Assembly: GCF_014192095.1 (NCBI RefSeq)
Contig: NZ_JACHXN010000012.1
Span: 103,728-167,727 of the forward strand
Source of the DNA: Phyllobacterium trifolii
GTDB lineage: Bacteria > Pseudomonadota > Alphaproteobacteria > Rhizobiales > Rhizobiaceae
Reading direction: 5' to 3'
DNA length: 64,000 nucleotides
Each line of letters begins with the position of its first letter. Position 1 is the stretch's first letter. The translations under genes were made by a program, and so were the position numbers. The notes under the pieces were generated by a model, which searched no databases, was not told the DNA's origin, and saw only the letters and a program-made list of their open reading frames with translations. Below, piece after piece: positions 55,115 to 64,000 of this stretch.

Positions 55115-55747
55115 ATGAAAACGGCTATTGTATTTGATTGCGAGTTTCTTTGCATCGAGGGGTCGCAACGTCGATTTTGGTGCGCAGCGGCTGATCCCGA
55201 TCCGGTCATTGCCCAAATCGGAGCCGTTAGACTGGGCCTCGAGGGCGCGTTTCCTCTCCTGGATACCTACAAGGCTTATGTTCGATCGATTGATCGGTTT
55301 GGCGAAAAATATCCGCTCGATCCCTATTTCACCAATCTCACCGGCATCACTGAAGAAAACATCGCCACCAACGGCCTGACCTTGCAAGAGGCCCTTTCTG
55401 GCCTTGACAGCTTCTCGGATGGTGCTCGGTTCTGGTCGTGGGGTAAGGATGAGCTGAACATGGTTGCCATCAGCTGCTATATCGCGGGGATTCAGCCGCC
55501 CATCCCGGCTCACCGGTTCGATAACGCTGTCAAGCTTCTAATCGCCGCGGGAATGCCTATCGAGGATTTAGCGAAGACACCCAGCAACAAGTTGGCGGAC
55601 TACTATCGCGTCGAACATCCACCGTTGCAGGGGCATGATGCGTTGGACGACGCCCTGTCCATATCATACACGTTGCAACATCTGATGAAGACCGGAAAAT
55701 TGCAACCCGAGGTCTTCGACCGCACTTCGCCTTTTCTGGCGCTTTGA
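55115..55747 (+). CDS. DEDDh 3'-5' exonuclease (RNase T/DnaQ-like)
   Basis: 210 residues. ExoI motif IVFDCEFLC with D8 and E10, then PYFTNLTGITEENIATNG (ExoII region) and GHDALDDALSISYTLQHLM with His and Asp (ExoIII). The start at 55115 follows GAGAGG. It would degrade 3' ends of DNA or RNA. It lies between the sugar transporter and the defence island. Confidence 0.85.
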   Translation: MKTAIVFDCEFLCIEGSQRRFWCAAADPDPVIAQIGAVRLGLEGAFPLLDTYKAYVRSIDRFGEKYPLDPYFTNLTGITEENIATNGLTLQEALSGLDSFSDGARFWSWGKDELNMVAISCYIAGIQPPIPAHRFDNAVKLLIAAGMPIEDLAKTPSNKLADYYRVEHPPLQGHDALDDALSISYTLQHLMKTGKLQPEVFDRTSPFLAL

Positions 55748-56752
55748 AGCAATACTCGCCCCGCGAAGACGGGACGACGTCACAATTTTCGGAGCGAAAT
55801 CCTCAAACCTTTCCATGACCCAAGATTTGAGAAGAGAGCCCGATCAAATCAGCAATCAAACCATGCCAAAGGGTCTAGTTCCGGAGGTGTTGCAATTCGT
55901 CTAGGGATAGCAAAATAGGCGCTGTATCGTCGTTTCGGCTTTGGTTGCCGTTGCGCGGATGTCGGTTGGTTCTGTTGCATATTCTACGGAAGCGAGCTAC
56001 TCGAGGATTTCTCTCGACGTTCGTTTCTTTCAGCATCGTCACAGGAAAATCGGAACGGGCTGGCACATTCCCTGAAATCTGGCCGCAGTTTCTGGCCCCG
56101 TTTCGATTTTCATGTGGCGATCAAATGGCGCGACCGATCAGCCTTCGTCCGCGTATCAGAACTTGGCTACAGGCGAAAAACGGGGGAGGCGAATGCAGCG
56201 AAGAAGGTATCGAGGGGTTCCTCCATCGCGGCACAGGTTATTGGCAGGCGGACCATGAACTCACCGAGGGGTACGGACTGGAAGATGGACTTTCTCGAGA
56301 GCAGGAATCCTTGAACAGACGACCTTCGTAGCGGATATAGAGAGCGAATCCTATATACCACGCAGGACCTCCATCGACTCCATATCATTCTCCCGAATGA
56401 GAATCCCAAGAGACAACATGTGCAGCATCGGAGACGATTGGGCGCATTTTTCTACTCACATCCTCAACTCGTTCTGTAAAAATCGGAATGTTGGGGACAC
56501 GCTCAAGATCGTCGGATCCTATGGTTCGTGCCAAAAAGACTGCGGCAATGATCTATCTGTCTGCCAAACAAGCATCCCATCTGGCCGTACACGCGATATC
56601 AGCGGATTCTTTGTCACGGTCAGATCGATCTGGCTGTGTTGCGCGTTTTCCGTGCTGATTCTATTTCGCCCAGAGACCGACATCATTGCGCCGGCAGCAA
56701 TGCCGGACAATCCTTGAATGGCATCCAGCCACCAAGAGAGAGCCAGACCGCA
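55748..56752. other. About 1 kb without a recognisable gene
   Basis: Both strands were examined in this stretch. Frames of 60-130 codons exist but show no known domain, signal or ribosome site, and they use codons unlike the neighbours. It could be a degenerate mobile element or decayed genes at the border of the defence island. Confidence 0.5.
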
Positions 56753-57163
56753 ATGAAAAATTCCACTCCCAGAAAAAATCGCAAGCCTGAAGGCGATTAT
56801 ATCATCCACGTAGCGGAGGCTTATTACCTCAACGCAGATTGGACGCCGTCGCGCCGCTTCCATTCCGGAAGACTCCTGTTCAAGGAGCCGGGAGGCAAAA
56901 CCCACATGACTGAGGTCAACGCCGTCGCCTTGAAGTTGAGAAAGCTGCATTACTGCGTACCGGACGATGCAACTGCCGACGCCAAGGCCAAGGCTTCCGA
57001 ATACAAGCGGTATGTCCGGGCGTTGGAATTGCATCGGGAATTCTACCAGCGGACCGGACAGCGTTACGAGGTCCTGCGCGAAGCGGACCGGTCCTTGCCG
57101 TACCTGCCGGTCGGTCGGGGCGCTGATACGGCTCATCTCCGACCCGGTCATACGCACGTGTAG
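56753..57163 (+). CDS. Unknown 136-residue protein at the start of the defence island
   Basis: The protein begins MKNSTPRKNRKPEGDYIIHV, contains YYLNADWTPSRRFHSGRLLFKEPGGKTHMTEVNA and a helical VRALELHREFYQRTGQRYEVLREAD. It is rich in charged residues and looks soluble. I recognise no family. It lies 208 bp before the nuclease-like gene, same strand. Confidence 0.5.
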   Translation: MKNSTPRKNRKPEGDYIIHVAEAYYLNADWTPSRRFHSGRLLFKEPGGKTHMTEVNAVALKLRKLHYCVPDDATADAKAKASEYKRYVRALELHREFYQRTGQRYEVLREADRSLPYLPVGRGADTAHLRPGHTHV

Positions 57164-57371
57164 TTTCGGTACGAATGTCCGTTTCGCGCCCTATTCCGGC
57201 CGTCAAACGGTACACCACGAGTTCCTAAAAGCAGACGCGCAGCAGATGCGACAAGGTGCCCATTGACGGGTGAGTACTACCTGATCGCCGGCGGCGGCTT
57301 GTCGTGGCCACGTGACTGTAAGCTGCCAAAGCGCTCGCTTTCTTTCTCCCCATATTGCTATAGGCTTGGCC

Positions 57372-58598
57372 ATGCTCACCCTCAAACATCCAGAACTAGC
57401 GCCTTTAGTTTACGGGTATCCCGGCGGCTTGTTGCCGATCAGGCATCCCGAGAGCGGCAAGCTGTTGCTCGTCATCAAAGCTCGAAAAGAATACATCCTG
57501 GCTGCCCGGTTAAATAGTGGTTTCAGCTTCTACCTCGCTCCGCTGATGTCCACATCAGGGCTCACCGTCGCATTGACTGCCTTCTTCGATGATTACGAGG
57601 AGCCCCTGGTCATTCAGACGGGCATCTTTAATGACCCCGATGGCAAGGACATCCTCGAATTGCTCGGTTACGGCGAGCTCGATATCCACTTCCTAGACGA
57701 GCATAACCGGGAGTGGATGAGCTACCGGGCCACCCTTCGGGACGGGGGTAGCGTGATTGCCGAGCGCACGCCGATCGGCCTGCTTACCTACCACAACGAG
57801 ACCGTGACCGGGATCTACGCCGCCCTGACGCAGTGGTTCGGTCATAGGACCACTGCAGACGACGACAAGGCTATAAAGGTCGTCTTCAAAGATGAACTCT
57901 TTCCTTCCGACATCTTCATCACGGACATCCGTCCCGAGGTCCATGACTACCTTGGCAGCGGGGGACATTCGCGTTCCACGCTTGAGCGCGAAGATGCCGG
58001 TTATTTCCAGGAGCGGGACATAGTCCTCAATCTGAAAAGCGCGTTTAGAGGCCCCCAAATCGCCCTGAATCCAGTCCGCAGAGATACGGGTAAAGAACTC
58101 GTCGATGTGATGGCGGGAAATTCTACTCATCTGGTTCTGATACAGGCCAAGGACAGTCCCAATACCGGGTCGAGCTTGGCCCGTACGCTGGATCGGAAGC
58201 GGCGTACCTCACAAAACCAGATCGAGAAAGCCGTCAACCAGGCAAAGGGGGCAGCGAAATATGTGCGCGGACACGATATCCTCGAGCTTACCGTCGATGA
58301 CAACGACCTGGACGTCGAAGCTTCCGGCAAAAGCATTGTCAGCCTAATCATAGTCCAGGAAATGTTCTTGGACGAAGGCAGTCAATTCGTCGCTCGATAC
58401 CGTGAGATGCAGGGTCTCGTAGACTTTTTCGTCATGCTCGACTACTCGGCTTTCAGTCAGTTCTGCTACGAGTTTCCCAATGACCAGGACCTCCTGGCAG
58501 CCCTGACCACTTACAGCTCCGATATCGTAAAGAATGGTATCTGGATCGAGCCGCAGGCGTATGTAATCAATCACAGGAAAAAGCGAATGGGCCGCTAG
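57372..58598 (+). CDS. Putative PD-(D/E)xK-type nuclease, 408 residues
   Basis: Not matched to a named family. In the C-terminal half, residues 240-260 read GKELVDVMAGNSTHLVLIQAKD, an E-D...QxK arrangement (E242, D245, Q258, K260) like restriction-endonuclease-like folds. Basic helices with KRRTSQNQIEKAVNQAKGAAKYVRG follow. The N-terminal half is beta-rich. It lies 186 bp upstream of the OLD-family gene and is on the same strand, in an otherwise defence-type island. A start at 57312 is possible but less supported. Confidence 0.55.
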   Translation: MLTLKHPELAPLVYGYPGGLLPIRHPESGKLLLVIKARKEYILAARLNSGFSFYLAPLMSTSGLTVALTAFFDDYEEPLVIQTGIFNDPDGKDILELLGYGELDIHFLDEHNREWMSYRATLRDGGSVIAERTPIGLLTYHNETVTGIYAALTQWFGHRTTADDDKAIKVVFKDELFPSDIFITDIRPEVHDYLGSGGHSRSTLEREDAGYFQERDIVLNLKSAFRGPQIALNPVRRDTGKELVDVMAGNSTHLVLIQAKDSPNTGSSLARTLDRKRRTSQNQIEKAVNQAKGAAKYVRGHDILELTVDDNDLDVEASGKSIVSLIIVQEMFLDEGSQFVARYREMQGLVDFFVMLDYSAFSQFCYEFPNDQDLLAALTTYSSDIVKNGIWIEPQAYVINHRKKRMGR

Positions 58599-58784
58599 CC
58601 AGACAATTCAGCTGAAAACGATATTGACCTAACCGACCACATGTCGCCGTTCGCGCGCTCAATGTAGGCAAACGAGAAGTTACGAGGGATAGATGCCTGA
58701 AAACAAGACATCGGATCGGGCGGCGTTGCGACGTCGCACGACTGGGAGTACCTTTGTTCAGGACAATATAGGCCGGAGCGCAAT

Positions 58785-60773
58785 TTGAAACTGAATGTTG
58801 TTTCTTTAAAAAACTATCGTCTCATTCGCGAAGCTCGCGTTAATCTTCATACGGAAGGGGGAACGACAGTTTTTGTCGGACCGAATAACAGTGGCAAGAC
58901 TTCGGTCGCTGAAGCTTTGCGCATGTTTCTTAACGCTACCCAAAAAGGCTTCGGGTTTGATGATTTCTGGGGAGGCACCCATCCCACTTTTGCGGCCTTC
59001 GAGATGGCCGTGCTTGCGGGTGGGAATCTGCCTCCGCTGCCGCTCATCAGGATGGAGTTGACCTTCAGCTATTCCGATATCGCAGAAGACCTTTCCGTTG
59101 CCGAGGAACTTCTCATGGACCTCGACGACACCAAAGCAGAGGTCGTGCTTCGCATCGACTACTGCTCGCGCTCCCCCGAACAGACAGCACAGGATTTCAA
59201 GGCATTCCGTATCATGCGGCCGGAACAGCCTCTCACAGCGATGCTGAAGGAGACGCTGGAGCGCCAGTATGAACTTCGACACTATAAGGTTTCGACCGAC
59301 GGCAACGACAGCGAAATGCTCGCTCCATCTGCCGCCAACGCGTTGCTCAAGCGTCTTGTCAAGGTGGACTTCCTTCCCGCCCAACGTCATATGGAGGATC
59401 AGGAAGCCTCCTCTCAGGCCACGAAGTTGTCGCGGTTACTGCATGTGCATTACGAGCGGCGGTTCAAGACGAGCGATCCCGAGAACTATGCGGCAGTCGA
59501 AGCCGTGGTGAGCGCCCAAGCGGTCGAGCTGACGGCGAAATATGGCGAGGCCTTTAAGGAGGTGACTGAGGCGCTGAAGCTCTTCGGCTATCCCGAAACA
59601 CCAGAGATATTGGTGCAAGCAGAGCTGTCTGCAGGTGGCATCTTCAAGGACAGCACAAAAATATACTACGTCGCTTCCATCGATCCCGCCGGCGACATTG
59701 AGGGTGAAGAAGCAAAGACCCATCAGCTTCCCGAGCGGTTTAATGGTCTGGGATTCAAAAATCTCATCTACATGGTCCTTCAGCTCAAGGCCTTTCGTGA
59801 CGCATTGATCGGTGAAGACGGCTTCCGCCCGAGGGTTCACCTCATTGTTGTCGAGGAACCGGAGGCCCATCTTCATCCGCAGATGCAGACTGTTTTCTTG
59901 CGGAAGGCCCAGTCCTTCCTGAGTCATGCCGGAGAGGAAGGGACACAATTGGTCATCACAACTCACTCGTCACACATCACCGCTGCTGCAGGGTTGTCTG
60001 CCGTGCGATACTTCCGCAAAAAAGGAGGGAGCGCGGGCGTAAAAGACCTGATGGCCTTCAAGGGAGAGGAAACTGCGAAGGGCCAAGGAGAAGCATTTGA
60101 GTTTGTCGCAAAATACCTGACCCTGACGCGATGCGACCTCTTCTATGCTGACAAGGCAATTTTGATTGAAGGGTCCGTCGAACGTCTACTGCTACCACGC
60201 ATGATCGAAGCGGCAAGTGCCGAGGGAGTTGACCTCACGCCAAGCTATCTGTCGATCGTCGAAGTCGGCGGTGCCTATGCCCATATTTTCAAGGACTTCC
60301 TCGAGTTCCTTGGCATCCCTACCCTGATCATTACCGATCTGGATTCAATCAAGGTGAAGCGGGTAAAGTGTCGCGTCGATGAAGGGATTACGACCAGCAA
60401 TGCCACGTTGACAAAATGGCTGCCAGGCAAGGTTCCGCTTGCGGATATCCGCGCGGCAACGCCGGAGCAATTGACAGATGGCGTGATCCGGGTCGCGTTC
60501 CAAGTAAGTGAAACCAATGCGGGTCTTTGTGGCCGAAGCTTTGAAGAGGCCTTTTGTTACGCGAATGCCGAATGGCTTTATGCGAACAAGGGCAAGCTGC
60601 TGGGAACCGGCGATCTTTTCCAGCACGCTGATGCAGCAGCCCTGATTGCGGATGCCTATAACATCGAATTTCCGAAGGCAGACTTCGCTGTTGACCTCAT
60701 GCTTGTCGCCGGATGGAAGACACCGAAGTATATTAAAGATGGTTTGGCGTGGCTCGCGGGAGTTCAGGGATGA
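58785..60773 (+). CDS. OLD-family ATPase/Toprim nuclease, Gabija GajA-like
   Basis: 662 residues. ABC-like ATPase: Walker A GPNNSGKT at 32-39, Walker B VVEEPEAHLHP around 355-365, H394 in TTHSSH. C-terminal Toprim: E462 and E466 in ILIEGSVERLL, D518 and D520 in LIITDLDS, GRSFEEAF at 583-590. These define OLD nucleases; class 2 members pair with UvrD helicases, as in the Gabija anti-phage system. It starts with TTG, GGAG seven bases upstream. The stop overlaps the helicase start. Confidence 0.88.
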   Translation: MKLNVVSLKNYRLIREARVNLHTEGGTTVFVGPNNSGKTSVAEALRMFLNATQKGFGFDDFWGGTHPTFAAFEMAVLAGGNLPPLPLIRMELTFSYSDIAEDLSVAEELLMDLDDTKAEVVLRIDYCSRSPEQTAQDFKAFRIMRPEQPLTAMLKETLERQYELRHYKVSTDGNDSEMLAPSAANALLKRLVKVDFLPAQRHMEDQEASSQATKLSRLLHVHYERRFKTSDPENYAAVEAVVSAQAVELTAKYGEAFKEVTEALKLFGYPETPEILVQAELSAGGIFKDSTKIYYVASIDPAGDIEGEEAKTHQLPERFNGLGFKNLIYMVLQLKAFRDALIGEDGFRPRVHLIVVEEPEAHLHPQMQTVFLRKAQSFLSHAGEEGTQLVITTHSSHITAAAGLSAVRYFRKKGGSAGVKDLMAFKGEETAKGQGEAFEFVAKYLTLTRCDLFYADKAILIEGSVERLLLPRMIEAASAEGVDLTPSYLSIVEVGGAYAHIFKDFLEFLGIPTLIITDLDSIKVKRVKCRVDEGITTSNATLTKWLPGKVPLADIRAATPEQLTDGVIRVAFQVSETNAGLCGRSFEEAFCYANAEWLYANKGKLLGTGDLFQHADAAALIADAYNIEFPKADFAVDLMLVAGWKTPKYIKDGLAWLAGVQG

Positions 60774-62482
60774 CCTCCGCTGACGAACAACTCGCTGAAT
60801 GCATCAAAACACGCACCAGCTTTCTGCTGGATGCCGGTGCGGGCGCCGGCAAGACATACTCGCTCGTGAAAGTGTTGCAACTGATCCTGCGCCAACACTC
60901 TGCCGAGCTGAGGGCGAAGGGGCAGAAGGTTGCCTGCATCACCTTCACCAACGTCGCCAAGAACGAAATCGCGTCACGGGTAAATCTCGATCCGCTCATT
61001 TCGGTCACGACAATTCACGACTTCCTTTGGAGTCTCATTGCTTCCCATCAGAAGGAGCTGCGGGCTGCTGTCTTGGTATTTAACGACGGCCTAAAACCTG
61101 AAAGCAGCAGGAAGGTTGAGGCCGCAGAATTGGCCGCCGCGCTGATTGGAAAGCGTATAGTTTACGCAGATCTTGGGACCAATCTGCGCAAGGGTCGGCT
61201 TTTCCACGACGACCTGCTTGACGTTGCCCGGATCATGTTCAAGGAACATCCCCGACTCGCTCAGATAGCGGTCGCCAAGTACCCCTTTATCTTCATTGAC
61301 GAATATCAGGACACCAGTCGCCCGGTTATCGACATCGTTCTGGACACCATTCTGCCGACAGCAAAGGACAAAGTTATTGTCGGCCTCTTTGGCGACAAGA
61401 TGCAGAACATCTTCAGTGGGTCTAGCCACCCGGGTATTGGTGAAATCCCGGCAGAGCTTCGCGCACGACTCCATCCCGTAGTTAAGCCGGACAATCGGCG
61501 TTGTCCGATCGCAGTCATCAACCTGCTCAACCATGTGCGTGACGACATCAAGCAAGTCCCCGCGGCCGACAACGCGCAGGGCGAGGCGATTTATATTGGT
61601 GCGCCGCCTGAAGGCGGTTTGGATGCGGCAGAGGCACTCTTGAAGGAACGTGGCTGGACCCTGAACGCGGAGGAAACCAAACAGCTTTTGCTGACCCACA
61701 AGCTAATCGCACGCAAGGGAGGCTATTTTGAGCTGGTTAGCATCTACGGCGACCGTGGGGGATTCTTTCGTGAAGACCTCCTTGGAGGGGAAGACAAGAC
61801 CATCGCCTTTTTCATTGACAAGGTAGAGTCGCTGGTAGCGGCCTGGGAAGCCGGGCGGCACGGGCAGGCTATTTCGATTTTGAAACTCAGCAATTTCAGG
61901 CTGGGATCTATCGCGGACAAGGCACGGGTGCGCAAGCTCCTTGAAGGACTGGTGCAGATCAGGAGGACAGGAACCGTCCGAGACGTTCTTCTATTTCTAC
62001 GGGAAGCGCAGCTTTTCGACCTACTGGAGGACCTTGCCACGCGATTAGATGGCCCACTGCCGGTGCCAGACCAAGACGCCGTCGACGCCAAATATCGCGC
62101 TGCTGACGAAAAATTCTACGCCGCCCTTCTGGAGCTGCCCTACACGCAGGTAATTGGTTTTGTGGACTTCTTTCTCGATCATACGCCCTTTGCCACGAAG
62201 CATGGTGTGAAAGGAGCGGAGTTTCCCGACGTCATTGTCGTGCTGGATGACGCGGGGTCAAACTGGACCCAATATTCCTTTGACAAGTACCTTACGGACT
62301 TCGATTTGGAGAAAAACCCGCGCCGCTGGGCCAAAACACGTAACTTATTCTACGTCTCTTGCTCGCGACCGAAAAGGCGACTTGCAGTTATTGACCTCAA
62401 TCCCCCCTCAGACGCAAAGACCGAAAAAATGAAGACCTGGTTCGGTCCGGACAACGTCATCATGGTCCGGTCTGCCAACTAG
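60770..62482 (+). CDS. UvrD/PcrA-like superfamily 1 helicase, Gabija GajB-like
   Basis: 570 residues. Walker A GAGAGKTY at 23-30, motif Ia ITFTNVAKNEI, motif II DEYQDTSR at 177-184, motif III LFGDKMQNIF, motif V GVKGAEFPDVIVV around 479-491 and motif VI RNLFYVSCSRPKRRL around 524-538. Helicase proteins of this size next to an OLD gene are GajB of Gabija, where they sense DNA ends and activate GajA. Overlaps gajA-like gene by ATGA. Confidence 0.88.
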   Translation: MTSADEQLAECIKTRTSFLLDAGAGAGKTYSLVKVLQLILRQHSAELRAKGQKVACITFTNVAKNEIASRVNLDPLISVTTIHDFLWSLIASHQKELRAAVLVFNDGLKPESSRKVEAAELAAALIGKRIVYADLGTNLRKGRLFHDDLLDVARIMFKEHPRLAQIAVAKYPFIFIDEYQDTSRPVIDIVLDTILPTAKDKVIVGLFGDKMQNIFSGSSHPGIGEIPAELRARLHPVVKPDNRRCPIAVINLLNHVRDDIKQVPAADNAQGEAIYIGAPPEGGLDAAEALLKERGWTLNAEETKQLLLTHKLIARKGGYFELVSIYGDRGGFFREDLLGGEDKTIAFFIDKVESLVAAWEAGRHGQAISILKLSNFRLGSIADKARVRKLLEGLVQIRRTGTVRDVLLFLREAQLFDLLEDLATRLDGPLPVPDQDAVDAKYRAADEKFYAALLELPYTQVIGFVDFFLDHTPFATKHGVKGAEFPDVIVVLDDAGSNWTQYSFDKYLTDFDLEKNPRRWAKTRNLFYVSCSRPKRRLAVIDLNPPSDAKTEKMKTWFGPDNVIMVRSAN

Positions 62483-63298
62483 CCCGATACCAGAGTTCCT
62501 GCTTAGGGCTCCGCAACCAGCGCGGCCAAGTGTGTCCCCAAACTTCCGCTCTGCGCTTGCGCAAGCCGGCAAATCTCAGGCCTAGTCGATTCTTGCACAT
62601 AGAGGTGCGATGGCAGCTTTGGTTGTTCGCGCGCCCGTAAGCTGCCCGGCCGGAAACGGCCCCAACCACGTCGACTGTTAGGAACGCTGGGAGTGACAGC
62701 TTTCGGGAAGCCGTCAATGACCTTGGATCGACCGCAATGAGGTCGGATCCGGTCAGTCTGCAAAGCGCCCGCATTTCGGTCATTGTGGCAGGTCTTGCCT
62801 CATCCCAAAACCGGACGTTTCATCTTGGTCGCTTGATCGACCGCTCGCCGATCGCGGCCAACGTTCTAATGTCGAACTCATAGCGAACTGCGTATGGCCG
62901 CCTCAAGGCGAGCGGTCAGTTTGCGACCGCGTGTCACTCTACGGGGATTAACCTCCGTAAGCTGATCAGGTTGGACTAATCCAACGGGGTGAGTTCCGCT
63001 GGATGGTCATCTCACTTAGAACCGACCGATTGCTCGGTCCACTGCACGAAGCACGTACGCAGATCCGGCATCGTTCCGCTTTGGAAGCTGTAGCGCCAAA
63101 AATGAATGCCGGCAAAAACAAATGTGGGCCGAATTTCATGCGAGCGATGCGGCTTCACGAAGACCGCTGCTGCGGATCAAACGCTTAAAGAGTGTCCCAA
63201 TTGTTCTTTTACGAAATGGATTATAGGTTTACAAGCGGTTGACCTCGACTAATCGCGGCCAACCGCTTAAACCGCGCCGTTATTAGAAAAGGATAGAA
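62483..63298. other. 816 bp with no recognisable gene
   Basis: No open frame here has a domain, ribosome site or codon use typical of this genome. No tRNA is seen. It separates the helicase gene from the regulator at 63299 and may hold degraded sequence at the right border of the island. Confidence 0.5.
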
Positions 63299-64000
63299 TT
63301 GCAAGGGCAAGCGCCACCGAATCCAACGCTTGCGGCTGATGAAGCGACCGCCTTCGGTTCGTTCGTCCTCTATGCGGGGCGGCATCTGTTGCTCAAAGAC
63401 GGCGAGCCCGTCACAATCGGCTCGCGGGCGCTCGAAGTTCTCATCACATTGACCGGGCGATCGGGCGAGCTGGCAACGAAGGATGAACTAATCGCGAGTG
63501 CCTGGCCAAATACCACGGTCGAGGAGTCGAATCTTAGAGTTCAGATCGCGTTGCTTCGAAGGGTGCTCGGCGACAATCAAGCCGCTCCCCGGTATATCGC
63601 CGCCGTCCCTTCAAGGGGCTATCGTTTCGTTGCTCCTCTCACCCGTTCCCGCGTTGAAAACGAACCTGAAACAACAACTGCGCCGAACAACCTTCCACGA
63701 CAGCTGATCCAAGCCATCGGACGTGACGAAGCGATCAAGTTCGTCGAAGGACGGTTTAAACGGTTACGGATGGTGACGATCGTTGGCCCAGGCGGCATTG
63801 GAAAGACGACCGTCGGCCTTCGTGTGGCGGAACAGTTGTCATCATCGCACAAGCACGGCCTTTGCTTCGTCGACTTGGCTCCGATCACGAATCCTCAACT
63901 CGTCCCTTCAGTGCTAGCTTCACAGCTTCGCCTCCCGGAGACATCGGGTGACCCGACCGCGACCCTTATCGGGTATCTTCGCGAAAAACAGATGTTGCTC
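63299..64000 (+). CDS. Winged-helix/NTPase transcriptional regulator, N-terminal part (cut by window end)
   Basis: From TTG 63299 (AAAGGA just upstream) the frame gives a CadC/OmpR-type winged helix with TKDELIASAWPNTTVEESNLRVQIALLRRVLGD and IAAVPSRGYRFVAPL, then an NB-ARC-like NTPase with P-loop IVGPGGIGKTTVGLRVAEQL and CFVDLAPI. At least 234 residues are in the window. Such proteins are large regulators with a wHTH, an ATPase and helical repeats. Which genes it controls is unknown. Confidence 0.8.
   Translation, partial: MQGQAPPNPTLAADEATAFGSFVLYAGRHLLLKDGEPVTIGSRALEVLITLTGRSGELATKDELIASAWPNTTVEESNLRVQIALLRRVLGDNQAAPRYIAAVPSRGYRFVAPLTRSRVENEPETTTAPNNLPRQLIQAIGRDEAIKFVEGRFKRLRMVTIVGPGGIGKTTVGLRVAEQLSSSHKHGLCFVDLAPITNPQLVPSVLASQLRLPETSGDPTATLIGYLREKQMLL

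Noticed and set aside
55945..56331. Plus-strand 128-codon frame in the gene-poor stretch
   Set aside because: No similarity to any transposase or domain I can name, atypical composition; treated as non-coding or decayed.
56519..57157. Minus-strand frame of 212 codons at the island border
   Set aside because: No ribosome site, no domain, and it overlaps the better supported plus-strand gene at 56753.
62483..63298. Possible tRNA integration site beside the defence island
   Set aside because: No cloverleaf, T-loop GTTCRANNC or acceptor stem could be found by eye in this stretch.

Overview
The window is chromosomal DNA of an alphaproteobacterium, most likely a Hyphomicrobiales member near Phyllobacterium, Ochrobactrum or Brucella. 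The signs are moderate GC, several small alphaproteobacterial families (two DUF982 genes, DUF3175, DUF2188, DUF427), GGAAC-N16/17-CGTT promoters of the EcfG general stress sigma factor, the pstSCAB-phoU-phoB order, and a density of TRAP and ABC uptake systems typical of plant- or soil-associated rhizobiales. The genus is an inference; no rRNA or other marker lies in the window.

Layout. 1-680: end of an aldo/keto reductase and a GFA-family zinc protein. 892-4310: TRAP permease pair and a DapA-type aldolase. 4646-13515: a complete minus-strand potassium operon, reading orf26-kdpF-kdpA-orf61-kdpB-kdpC-kdpD-kdpE-ptsN. Two unannotated micro-proteins sit inside it, and a PTS-Ntr EIIA gene closes it. 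13708-19151: small membrane proteins, a sorbosone/glucose dehydrogenase-like protein and a run of short stress-type genes, several behind EcfG promoters. 19291-25500: phosphate regulon (pstS-pstC-pstA-pstB-phoU-phoB) with a triple Pho box but no adjacent phoR. 25888-29240: DUF982 genes, a Nudix hydrolase, an aldo/keto reductase, a glutathione transferase and a 101-bp palindromic repeat element.

29328-32708: Rieske oxygenase/reductase pair with a divergent LysR regulator, probably a quaternary-amine demethylase. 32736-36221: a CGNR regulator and a hydrolase/dehalogenase/SDR group whose two promoters share an AGTAACC-N19-GGTTACT operator. 36245-40966: methyltransferase, EamA exporter, esterase, PPK2 and an inositol-monophosphatase-type phosphatase. 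40995-46594: Fe3+-type ABC transporter under a LacI regulator with two near-identical operators; the adjacent phosphatase suggests sugar-phosphate use. 47193-54985: a sugar ABC transporter with epimerase, Gfo/Idh/MocA oxidoreductase, esterase and GntR regulator, all around one divergent promoter.

55115-64000: a DEDDh exonuclease, then about 1 kb with no recognisable gene, then a probable anti-phage island. The island holds an unknown small gene, a putative PD-(D/E)xK-type nuclease, an OLD-family ATPase/Toprim nuclease and an overlapping UvrD-like helicase (Gabija-like GajA-GajB). Beyond it lies the start of a winged-helix/NTPase regulator cut by the window end. The most notable observations are the three-gene Gabija-like locus, the translationally coupled micro-protein between kdpA and kdpB, the shared 19-bp-spaced operator, and the EcfG regulon scattered through the stress genes.
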